Source: DASQDN01 sp035630195 (lineage in GTDB: Bacteria; Acidobacteriota; Terriglobia; Bryobacterales; Bryobacteraceae). Taken from it: a stretch of 13,792 nucleotides of DNA. Where the stretch lies: positions 1-13,792 of the forward strand of contig DASQLD010000729.1 in NCBI GenBank assembly GCA_035630195.1, in the 5' to 3' direction. A program made the position numbers and the translations under genes. Of this stretch, positions 1 through 7,204 are shown piece by piece (position 1 is the stretch's first letter; each line of letters begins with the position of its first letter). The notes under the pieces are model-generated. The model searched no databases and was not told where the DNA came from. It saw only the letters and a list, made by a program, of their open reading frames with translations.

Positions 1-1
1 G

Positions 2-898
2 CTTACGTCGGTGTTGTCCGCCCTTCCGGGGAACCCTTGGAAGGAAGCAACCATTGAGGCAGCTCCCGGAACGATCACCAGGGAGAAAGCCGGTACTTGG
101 CGACGGCTCGGGATCAATCGGGTGAGTCTGGGTGCTCAGTCCTTCGATACGCGGGAACTCAAACGAACCGGCAGGAAGCACACGGCCGGGATGGTTGCGG
201 CCGACTGCGCGATACTCCGCGACGCCGGCATCGCAAATCTGAATATTGACCTGATCGCGGGCCTGCCTCACCAGACCATCGGATCGTGGCGAGAATCATT
301 GAACTGGATCGATCGGATCCGACCATCGCATGTATCGGTTTACATGTTCGAGGTCGACGAGGACAGCCGCCTCGGGCTCGAAGTCCTGAACAATGGGGCT
401 CGCTACGACGCCTCGGCGATGCCGAGTGAAGAGACGATGGTGGAGTTGTACGAGATTGCAGTCGAGAAGCTGGGAGCCATTGGGATCGAGCGCTACGAGA
501 TCTCGAACTTCGCAAGTCAGGGCAATGAGTCGCTTCACAATCTGAAGTACTGGACAATGGCTCCATATGTCGGGTTCGGTTCTGATGCGCACGGCTTCGA
601 CGGCCGGGTTCGTTTTGCAAACGCCGAATCGCCCCAGGAGTATGTCGCGTTGATGCGGGTGGGCAAGACCGCGGTTGTGTCGAACACCACTGCCAAGACG
701 GAAGAAGAGCGTCTCTTCACGGGCTTACGTCTCAGCCAGGGTGTCCGTTTGACCTTCACCGACTGGGAGCGAAATCGGGCGGCGGTAGAGCGCTTCCTCG
801 ACGCGGGACTGCTGGAATCGGATGGGGACATTATCAAGCTCACCTCCAAAGGTGTGCTGCTTTCCAATGAAGTCTTTCAGGAGCTACTTGCCGCATGA
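2..898 (+). CDS. hemW: HemW-like radical SAM protein (coproporphyrinogen III oxidase-like), 5' truncated by the window
   Basis: This is the C-terminal part of a HemW-type protein; the open frame runs off the left edge, so the true start and the N-terminal CxxxCxxC iron-sulfur motif lie outside. Visible hallmarks are the EAAPGTIT stretch (HemW EANPGT-like), INRVSLGAQSF, the LNIDLIAGLPHQT strand-turn, YEISNFA, the HNLKYW motif, and a C-terminal HemW domain with LFTGLRLSQGV followed by a winged-helix-like end. In the family, HemW binds haem and is linked to haem delivery; many are annotated as oxygen-independent coproporphyrinogen oxidase, but the HNxxYW signature favours HemW over HemN. About the first 90-100 residues should be missing compared with the usual 370-400. 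Its TGA overlaps the ATG of the threonine aldolase gene (ATGA), which suggests translational coupling. Family assignment is confident; the precise biochemical role is inferred. Confidence 0.9.
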   Translation, partial: LTSVLSALPGNPWKEATIEAAPGTITREKAGTWRRLGINRVSLGAQSFDTRELKRTGRKHTAGMVAADCAILRDAGIANLNIDLIAGLPHQTIGSWRESLNWIDRIRPSHVSVYMFEVDEDSRLGLEVLNNGARYDASAMPSEETMVELYEIAVEKLGAIGIERYEISNFASQGNESLHNLKYWTMAPYVGFGSDAHGFDGRVRFANAESPQEYVALMRVGKTAVVSNTTAKTEEERLFTGLRLSQGVRLTFTDWERNRAAVERFLDAGLLESDGDIIKLTSKGVLLSNEVFQELLAA

Positions 899-1920
899 TT
901 GACTTGCGAAGCGACACGGTCACAAAACCGACGCCCGAGATGCGTCGCGCCATGGCGGAAGCCGAAGTGGGCGATGACGTCTACGGAGAAGACCCGACAG
1001 TCAACCGGCTTGAAGAAGAGGCGGCGCGCGTTTCAGGCAAGGAGGCGGCGATCTTCGTTCCCACAGGAACGATGGGCAATACGATTGCCATAAAACTTCA
1101 CACCGAGCATGGACAGGAAGTCATCTGCGATTCGCGCGCTCATATCTTCAATTACGAGCTTGCGATGATGTCGTGGTTTGCGGGCTGCGTCGCGCGTCCG
1201 ATTTCGACTGCAAACGGCATTCTGTCCTGGGAGCAAATCGAACGCGAAGTGAAACCGTTGGGGCCGCACTGGGCTCCGACCGGGTTAATCGAACTTGAGA
1301 ACACGCACAATCTGGCGGGCGGGATGGTGTACCCGCTGGACGTGTTAAACGACATATGTGATCGCGCGCATGAGATGGGACTCCCTGTCCACATCGATGG
1401 CGCTCGCATCTTCAACGCGTCGGTGGCGCAGGGCAAGCCGGTTCGTGAACTGGTGGCAAAGGCGGATACGGTCATGTTCTGTCTCTCGAAGGCGCTCGGA
1501 GCCCCGGTCGGGTCGATGCTGGCAGGACCGCGCAGGTTAATCGACAAGGGGCGTCTGTATCGGAAGCGCCTGGGTGGCGGCATGCGACAGGCAGGCGTCC
1601 TCGCCGCGGCTGGCTTGATCGCGCTCGAGCAAATGCCCTCGAAACTCACGCAAGACCACGCCAACGCCAAACTGCTAGCCCGCTTAGTCAGCGATATTCC
1701 GGGGATCACGGTCGATATCGACCGCATATGCACGAATATCGTGTTTTTTGACGTATCCGGGACCAGGCTCGACAACAAGACATTCAGCTCGCGGTTGAAG
1801 GAGCACGGAGTGCTTGCGAACGCGTTTGGACACACGTCTATCCGAATGGTGACCCATTACGACGTCACCGCCGCGATGTGCCGAGATGCCGCCGAAGCTG
1901 TCCGGGAGGTCGCCGCGTGA
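895..1920 (+). CDS. ltaE: Low-specificity L-threonine aldolase (PLP-dependent)
   Basis: A 341-residue fold-type I PLP enzyme that should cleave L-threonine or L-allo-threonine to glycine and acetaldehyde in the cytoplasm. It opens with MIDLRSDTVTKPTPEMR, the family's N-terminal signature, followed by GDDVYGEDP. FVPTGTMGN (residues 54-62) forms the PLP phosphate loop, His83 in DSRAHIF is the ring-stacking histidine, HIDGAR (166-171) carries the PLP-nitrogen aspartate Asp168, and LSKALGAPVG holds the probable Schiff-base Lys199. All key residues are present and the length is normal for LtaE/GLY1 enzymes. The ATG overlaps the hemW stop codon by four bases, with AGGAG at 879-883 as a distant ribosome binding site. 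Its TGA overlaps the GTG start of the SDR gene. It is the middle gene of a coupled trio. Confidence 0.95.
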   Translation: MIDLRSDTVTKPTPEMRRAMAEAEVGDDVYGEDPTVNRLEEEAARVSGKEAAIFVPTGTMGNTIAIKLHTEHGQEVICDSRAHIFNYELAMMSWFAGCVARPISTANGILSWEQIEREVKPLGPHWAPTGLIELENTHNLAGGMVYPLDVLNDICDRAHEMGLPVHIDGARIFNASVAQGKPVRELVAKADTVMFCLSKALGAPVGSMLAGPRRLIDKGRLYRKRLGGGMRQAGVLAAAGLIALEQMPSKLTQDHANAKLLARLVSDIPGITVDIDRICTNIVFFDVSGTRLDNKTFSSRLKEHGVLANAFGHTSIRMVTHYDVTAAMCRDAAEAVREVAA

Positions 1921-2735
1921 TTGGAATCGATCTCAGCAAACGAACCGCGCTAGTTACCGGAGCCGGGCGCGGAATAGGCCGTGCGATCGCGACCCAACTC
2001 GCCTCCGCCGGGGCGTCGGTTGTGATGAATGACCTCGACCAGGGGCTGGTCGACGAAGTTTGCGGCGAGATCGACGCCCACGGTGTTCCTGGGGATGTGA
2101 CCGAGCCGAACTTCGCGCAGAAGCTCGTTGAGTCGGCGATCGCCAAGTACGGAAGCCTTGACATTATCGTCAACAACGCTGGCTATACATGGGACAACGT
2201 TATCCAGAAGACCACGGATGAGCAGTTCCAGGCGATGCTGGATATTCATTTGATGGCTCCGTTTCGTATCTTGCGCGCCGCCTCATGCTACATACGGGAT
2301 ACGGCCAAGAAGGAAGCGGCCGAAAGGCGGCGCGTCACGCGCAAAGTCGTGAATATTACGTCCATCGCCGGGACAGATGGCAATCCAGGGCAGGCGGGAT
2401 ATTCGTCCGGAAAGGCGGGCATCATCGGTCTGACGAAGACGATGGCCAAGGAGTGGGGACGTTACAACGTCACAGTCAACGCCGTGGGGTTCGGGTTGAT
2501 CGAAACGCGTTTGATCCAACCGCTGTCCGCCGACGGAGCGAGCATCGACATACAGGGACGGCAAATCCCGGTGGGTGTACAAGCTTCGGTGCTTGAGAAC
2601 ATCAAGAAATCCGTGCCGCTCGGGCGATTAGGAACAACAGAGGAGGCTGCCAACGCAGTCTTATTCTTCTGTTCGCCGCTATCGGATTACGTGACTGGCG
2701 AAGTCATGATCTGCGGCGGAGGCATGCACTTCTAG
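1917..2735 (+). CDS. SDR-family oxidoreductase (FabG-like)
   Basis: A 272-residue short-chain dehydrogenase/reductase of the classical type. The Rossmann motif TGAGRGIG is at residues 14-21, Asp39 ends the second strand, and NNAG is at 86-89. The catalytic residues are Ser149, Tyr162 and Lys166 (YSSGK). An insertion of about 18 residues follows the active site (SADGASIDIQGRQIPVGV), before the usual PLGRLGTTEEAANAVLFF and YVTGEVMICGGG C-terminal region. It is probably NAD(P)-dependent and cytoplasmic. Similarity to 3-oxoacyl-ACP reductases is general, so the substrate cannot be named. The GTG at 1917 is chosen because GGGAGG (1904-1909) sits seven bases upstream and the codon overlaps the aldolase stop. 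A longer GTG-start version from 1878 would add a Cys/Arg-rich stretch foreign to the family. Its TAG overlaps the stop of the convergent gene. Confidence 0.93.
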   Translation: MIGIDLSKRTALVTGAGRGIGRAIATQLASAGASVVMNDLDQGLVDEVCGEIDAHGVPGDVTEPNFAQKLVESAIAKYGSLDIIVNNAGYTWDNVIQKTTDEQFQAMLDIHLMAPFRILRAASCYIRDTAKKEAAERRRVTRKVVNITSIAGTDGNPGQAGYSSGKAGIIGLTKTMAKEWGRYNVTVNAVGFGLIETRLIQPLSADGASIDIQGRQIPVGVQASVLENIKKSVPLGRLGTTEEAANAVLFFCSPLSDYVTGEVMICGGGMHF

Positions 2736-4261
2736 GGTGTGACAGGTTTTGCCGGCTTCGCGGGAGCGGCCGTCTTACGCACTTCTTCGAAGTAGCGCTG
2801 GACGTACGTCTGGTACATCAACGGAATCTCGTTCCGATTCGAATCGGCGACGGCGCCGGCGTGTGTTGCCGAGTTCTTTGAGTAGGCGGTCTTCAATTGC
2901 TGCTGCTTGCCTGAAGGAACCTCGACACTCATCTCACCTTGCATCTCGGCTGCTCGCTTACCAAAAATCTCGCTGATCTTACCCATCGCTGCGAGTTGTT
3001 CGGCATCCTTGATGCTCTTGTCGCCCTCGGATTTCCCCATTCCGCTCTTGGAATTTTCGCTGCCGGGCTTGTCGGCCGCTTGTTGCGACGCATTCTGCTG
3101 TTGACCGGGAGTCTTATCGCCCGATTCCGCGTCCTGGCCGCCTTCAGGATCGGGAGATTGCTGGCTATCGCCCTGCGACTTCCCTTGGCCCTGTGTGCCC
3201 TTCTGATTCATCTGCTGCTTGCCGCCCTGTTGCGGCTCCTGGTTCGAGGCCGTTTCGCTCTTCTGCTGCTGGTTTGAACCGAGCTTGTTTAGCAGATTTG
3301 CCAGGGCGTCCTTCATCTTGTCCATCACGCCAGGATTGTTGCCGGGATTCTTCGGGGGCGTCTTCGGCACAGCGCCCGACTGCTGGCCCTTCTGCTGCCC
3401 AGCCTGACCCGCGCCTTCGTCTTTGCTCTCGCCCGAAGCCTTGTCGCTTCCTTTTTCGTCTCCCTCGCCACCTGCCTCCGAGCCCTCGGGATTAGAGTTC
3501 GGGCTCTTCCCGGGAGTACCCTGCACATTTCCACCGGATTCATCTGCCACGGCAGGCACATTTACAGACTGAGGACCCATGGGCGGCGCTTCGGGCGGAG
3601 TCGGCATCTCATCGAGGGTCATGCCGAGCTGCTGTAGCTGCTTTTCCAGGTGCTCTTGGATAACGCTTTTCTTGGCGCTGGCCGCTTCCACTTTCGGCGG
3701 CGCCCCGAAAGTATCGAAGGAAATCCTCGCCATCGGTTTTTCAAGATCGAGTGTTCGAAGAATCCCGTAGCGCACGCCCAACATTCCGATCGTCGCCAGC
3801 ATGAGTGCGCAGGCGGCGTAACCAGTTCGAGGAAAACGAAGGGGCAGCGCGCGGTCGATGTCCGCAGCCTGAACACGGTCCGTCGCTTGCTCTTCGACTA
3901 AGGCTACCGACGATTCCAGTCGAGTAGGCGATGATGGAGCCAAACGGCGGAAGTAGAAAGCCGTCGAAAGCCGGTCCTCGAGATCGAGCGACCGGTCGAT
4001 TATTTGCGCGAGCCGGTACGACGGCAGGCTCAAACGTGAGACACGATATACTCCGTAAGCCAGAACGATGGTGAACAGCGCGAACGGCCAATACCAATCG
4101 AGAATCTGCGTACCGACAAGCAGCAGGAGCATGATGCCGCAAGCTCCAGCGCACACGGCAATGGCTGCTTGCCGAATCAACAAGTTGGCGAGATAGCGCT
4201 TGCGCGCGCGTTTGAGAATGTTGTCGAGCGTGCCCGTAGGTGAACTCCCCGTCTCTGCCAC
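2732..4261 (-). CDS. Membrane protein with long Gln/Gly/Lys/Ser-rich low-complexity tract (DUF4175-like architecture)
   Basis: A 509-residue protein of unknown function. Predicted membrane segments lie near residues 31-50, 57-73 and 148-166. Between the second and third is a conserved-looking segment, IIDRSLDLEDRLSTAF (87-102), of the kind seen in DUF4175-like proteins near MoxR/vWA genes. Residues about 240-415 are low complexity, rich in Gln, Gly, Lys, Ser, Pro and Asn, and probably disordered and extracytoplasmic. A short ordered C-terminal part follows, including IPLMYQTYVQRYFEEVRK (479-496), then an Ala/Lys/Pro tail. No catalytic motif is visible. The start is a GTG with no convincing ribosome binding site; the palindrome CCCTAGGG (4261-4268) touches it. 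No other in-frame start keeps the N-terminus better. No MoxR or von Willebrand genes are nearby, so the usual context of such proteins is missing. The coding call is strong, the family is tentative. Confidence 0.8.
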   Translation of the reverse strand: MAETGSSPTGTLDNILKRARKRYLANLLIRQAAIAVCAGACGIMLLLLVGTQILDWYWPFALFTIVLAYGVYRVSRLSLPSYRLAQIIDRSLDLEDRLSTAFYFRRLAPSSPTRLESSVALVEEQATDRVQAADIDRALPLRFPRTGYAACALMLATIGMLGVRYGILRTLDLEKPMARISFDTFGAPPKVEAASAKKSVIQEHLEKQLQQLGMTLDEMPTPPEAPPMGPQSVNVPAVADESGGNVQGTPGKSPNSNPEGSEAGGEGDEKGSDKASGESKDEGAGQAGQQKGQQSGAVPKTPPKNPGNNPGVMDKMKDALANLLNKLGSNQQQKSETASNQEPQQGGKQQMNQKGTQGQGKSQGDSQQSPDPEGGQDAESGDKTPGQQQNASQQAADKPGSENSKSGMGKSEGDKSIKDAEQLAAMGKISEIFGKRAAEMQGEMSVEVPSGKQQQLKTAYSKNSATHAGAVADSNRNEIPLMYQTYVQRYFEEVRKTAAPAKPAKPVTP

Positions 4262-4348
4262 CCTAGGGCGCAGATTGGCCTCTACTTCATTATGGACGAA
4301 CAGAGCGCCCGCTGGTTACGGGTCGTGCTCTGATCATATAGGTTTAGC
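4262..4348. promoter_or_regulatory. Divergent intergenic region between two membrane-protein genes
   Basis: These 87 bases separate the divergent starts of the low-complexity membrane protein and the DUF2339 gene, so promoters for both should be here. No good -35/-10 pair stands out. A 6-base inverted repeat, GGGCGC at 4266-4271 and GCGCCC at 4305-4310, could be an operator but may be chance at this GC content. AGG at 4340-4342 is a weak ribosome binding site six bases before the DUF2339 ATG. Confidence 0.35.
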
Positions 4349-6325
4349 ATGACGGAGCTTTTCGTTGGCGTCGCAGCGCTGATACTCGTCCTTCTCCTGG
4401 CTTGGTCCCACATACGGCTGAGGCGGACAACCCGCGAACTCGAACGGCGTCTCGCCGCTTTGACGAGTCGAGTCTATGAGTTAGAGCAACCCGCTACGCC
4501 GCAGAAGGAACCCGTAGCCGAGGAACCGTCACCAGTCTCCCCCGCGCCGCCCGTTCCAACTCACCGCACAACGGACGATTGGGAAGCAGTGGTGGGTGGG
4601 AGTTGGTTGAATCGCATCGGCGCTCTCATTCTGGTTGTCGGTATTGCCTTATTTCTTGGCTATTCGCTGACGCATCTCGGTCCGGCCGGCAAGATCGGAA
4701 TCGGCTTCGCTGTAGGATTCGCCATGCTGGCGGGCGGGATGGCCTTGCGATCCAGCGAGCAGTACGGAAACTTCTCGATGAGCCTCGTGGGTGGCGGTTG
4801 GGCGGCGATCTATTTCACGGCCTATGCCGCCCATGCGCTGGAACCGGCCCGAATTATTCAAAGCGCCACGGTAGCGGCAATGTTGCTGGTCAGCGTATCT
4901 GCGGCGATGATCCTGCATGCGATCTCCTATACCTCTCAGAGCGGCACGGCACTTGCCTTTCTCTTTAGCTTCATCAGCTTAAATGTCAGTCCGCTCACTG
5001 GGTTCTCTGTTTATTCAGCAGTTTTACTTGCGGTGTCGATGCTGGTGCTGGCTCATCTGCGCAATTGGTTTCGTCTTGCAGTGACGGGTGTTATTCTTTC
5101 CTACGCCACGTTTCTGCTGAGGAGCGATGCGGCTCGTGACCTGGCGCCCCTCGCTTTGTGGTCTCAGTGGTTCGCGTTCGAGGCGTTCGACATTCTCGAC
5201 ATCCATCGCCGAGGGTTGAATCGTGGCATCGAGCGATCGATCTTTCTCCTAAATGCGTGTGGTTTCATCGGCGTGTCGCTCGTTTATAAGTGGAACGATA
5301 TCGGCTGGTTCCTTCTGGTGTCTGCTCTGGCGTACCTCATCAGCGCGCTTGTACGCGCGTACCTTACGCCCAAAGAAGGTGCTTCTGGGACTCGGGTTCT
5401 CGGGGGTGGCTATGAGGGAGCGATAGCCGCATCGAGCGGCCTGATGGCAGGCGCATTGATTGATCGATTCAACGGGACGACGATGACTCTCGCTCTCTTA
5501 ATCGAAGGCGAGATGATCGTGCTCGCGGGTCATGCGTTGAAGAATGCGTTTCTCGGAGCGGTCGGGGGATGCGTCTCTGCGGCCGCGTTCTTCCGTTTGA
5601 CGTGCATCGACGCGCCCGGAGCGAGCAGGGACCGGTCGTGGACGCCGCTCGCTTTTTTGATGGCCGGATTGTTTTCCGCCAATCGACTCCGAGGTGGCTG
5701 GGCATATGCTGCCGGCGCCGGAATTTTGCTCACCATGGCGATAGGGGCCGAACTTCGGCGCGACTGGGTTCCTTTCGCGCTCGGCGCGATCGGTGTTTTC
5801 ACGCTCTGGCTAGCCCTCCGCTTGGAGTTGCGCGACGTGCGGACGCAGCATATCCTTTGGGCGATTTCGACGTTCGTTTTCGGCTGCGTTGCTGTCGACC
5901 ATCGGTCCTCGTCGATTCCGCCGCTTGCCCTGGCTGTCGTCACGTTTTATTGCTGTGAGTTCCTGGTACGAAACGAACCCAATCACGGGCGATTCGACCG
6001 GTATGCCGCGGCCCTTTATTCCGTCCTGGGAACGCTACTGTTGACGATCCTTCTGTTCGAGAAAGTGCAAGGCCGTCTATTGACCGTTGCTTTAGGTATT
6101 GAAAGCGCGGGACTGTTGACGATGGGGATGATTGCGTCCGAACGCATCCTGCGCTTGTCGGGACTGGCTCTCTTCCTGCTCTGTATTGGTAAAGTGTTTC
6201 TTCACGATCTTCGTCAGCTCGATACGATGAGCCGAATACTCTCCTTCATTGTGCTCGGGCTGCTGTTGCTGGGAGCATCGTGGGTGTATACGCGGTTCAG
6301 GGAACGAATAAATCGGCTACTGTAG
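4349..6325 (+). CDS. DUF2339 family multi-pass membrane protein
   Basis: A 658-residue membrane protein of a widespread family of unknown function. An N-terminal membrane anchor (residues about 4-20) is followed by a charged, coiled-coil-prone stretch (21-46) and a Pro/Glu-rich linker (47-75). The DUF2339 signature then appears: WEAVVGGSWLNRIGALILVVG (residues 78-98), GPAGKIGIGFAVG, and a conserved GGGWAAIYFTAYAAHAL segment. The rest is a long series of hydrophobic helices to the C-terminus (well over ten predicted), ending in a basic RFRERINRLL tail. DUF2339 proteins usually run 600-1000 residues, so this is a compact full-length member. It is divergent from the low-complexity membrane protein and overlaps the convergent apbE gene by nine bases. 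Molecular function is unknown. Confidence 0.9.
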   Translation: MTELFVGVAALILVLLLAWSHIRLRRTTRELERRLAALTSRVYELEQPATPQKEPVAEEPSPVSPAPPVPTHRTTDDWEAVVGGSWLNRIGALILVVGIALFLGYSLTHLGPAGKIGIGFAVGFAMLAGGMALRSSEQYGNFSMSLVGGGWAAIYFTAYAAHALEPARIIQSATVAAMLLVSVSAAMILHAISYTSQSGTALAFLFSFISLNVSPLTGFSVYSAVLLAVSMLVLAHLRNWFRLAVTGVILSYATFLLRSDAARDLAPLALWSQWFAFEAFDILDIHRRGLNRGIERSIFLLNACGFIGVSLVYKWNDIGWFLLVSALAYLISALVRAYLTPKEGASGTRVLGGGYEGAIAASSGLMAGALIDRFNGTTMTLALLIEGEMIVLAGHALKNAFLGAVGGCVSAAAFFRLTCIDAPGASRDRSWTPLAFLMAGLFSANRLRGGWAYAAGAGILLTMAIGAELRRDWVPFALGAIGVFTLWLALRLELRDVRTQHILWAISTFVFGCVAVDHRSSSIPPLALAVVTFYCCEFLVRNEPNHGRFDRYAAALYSVLGTLLLTILLFEKVQGRLLTVALGIESAGLLTMGMIASERILRLSGLALFLLCIGKVFLHDLRQLDTMSRILSFIVLGLLLLGASWVYTRFRERINRLL

Positions 6326-7204
6326 AAGGATCTCGGCGTTGTACGCGGTACGGAGCTTGTCGATGAATTCGCTTCCGCCTACACTGACCGCTGTCGCAAT
6401 AGCATCGGCATCGATCCCGCTTCTGGCAATGACAGCCACGGTTCGTGAATCCCGCAGCGCCGTGCCGGTTCGCGGGTCGATGATGTGTGAGTAGCGTACG
6501 TCGTCGAGTTTTACGAATTGGAACTCGTCTCCGGAAGTTGAAACTGCGCAGTTCGACAACTCGCGAACCCTATTCAGCACTTTGACGCGCCAGCCTCTTT
6601 TTCCGGGGGGCGAATCCCCAATCGCGAGATCGCCACTGACGGCAACCAGTGCGCTCATCACGCCCTTTTGCCGAATCGCGGCCAAAGCTTCATCCGCCGC
6701 ATAGCCCTTCGCGATTCCGCCAGCGTCGAGAAGCATCCCGGAAACTGCGCAGCTCAAAATGCCATTGTTGACCGTTAATTTTCGATACCCAGAGCGCTCA
6801 CGCGCCTGGGCAATCACCGAGTCCGTTGGCATCTTCTTCGCTTTGCGCGCTTCGCGCCACAAGCGCGTGAGCGGGCCAACTGTGATATCGAATGCCCCAC
6901 CGGTTTCCTGCGCGAGCTTCTGCGCATGACTCACAACCCTAATCAACTCCGGACTTGCACTCCGGCCCTCGCACGCACGCGATAACTCACTGCCGGGATC
7001 GTAGTCGGAAAGAATGCGATTCAGATCTGCAATCCGCTTGAAAGCAGCAACAAAAGCTTGTTGCGCCTGATCGGGATTCTCGGCGTATAAAGTGATCGCC
7101 ACCACCGAGCCCATGTGAGGTTCGGAAGCCTGATACCGTTCCGCGCTTATCAAACAGCGCGCAAGTAGACAGCAAGCCAGGAGCTTAGGGCTCGTCGTGA
7201 ACAC
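6317..7204 (-). CDS. apbE: FAD:protein FMN transferase (ApbE family)
   Basis: A 295-residue ApbE-type enzyme, which transfers FMN from FAD to a threonine or serine of extracytoplasmic target proteins, using Mg2+. Family motifs in order are MGSVVAITLYA (31-41), LNRILSDYDPGSELSR (61-76), FDITVGPLTRLW (105-116), LLDAGGIAKGYAAD (158-171), VSTSGDEFQF (221-230), YSHIIDPRTG (238-247) and IDADAIATAVSVGG (264-277), where Asp267 and Thr271 are the likely metal ligands. The N-terminus (LLACCLLARCLIS) is a short, cysteine-containing hydrophobic segment, consistent with a signal peptide or lipoprotein anchor, though no lipobox is well placed. The GTG start lies within the upstream gene, overlapping its end by 20 bases, so it is the last gene of the four-gene minus-strand operon. 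No FMN-binding substrate with a clear flavinylation motif is encoded in the window. Confidence 0.92.
   Translation of the reverse strand: MFTTSPKLLACCLLARCLISAERYQASEPHMGSVVAITLYAENPDQAQQAFVAAFKRIADLNRILSDYDPGSELSRACEGRSASPELIRVVSHAQKLAQETGGAFDITVGPLTRLWREARKAKKMPTDSVIAQARERSGYRKLTVNNGILSCAVSGMLLDAGGIAKGYAADEALAAIRQKGVMSALVAVSGDLAIGDSPPGKRGWRVKVLNRVRELSNCAVSTSGDEFQFVKLDDVRYSHIIDPRTGTALRDSRTVAVIARSGIDADAIATAVSVGGSEFIDKLRTAYNAEILLQ

Noticed and set aside
1152..1835. A 227-codon open frame on the minus strand
   Set aside because: It is antisense to the threonine aldolase gene, which has all catalytic residues; the antisense product is Ser/Arg/Pro-rich as expected for a shadow frame.
2907..3495. 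Several plus-strand open frames rich in Leu, Ala and Cys
   Set aside because: They mirror the low-complexity Gln/Gly/Lys tract of the minus-strand gene, whose repetitive codons leave other frames free of stops.
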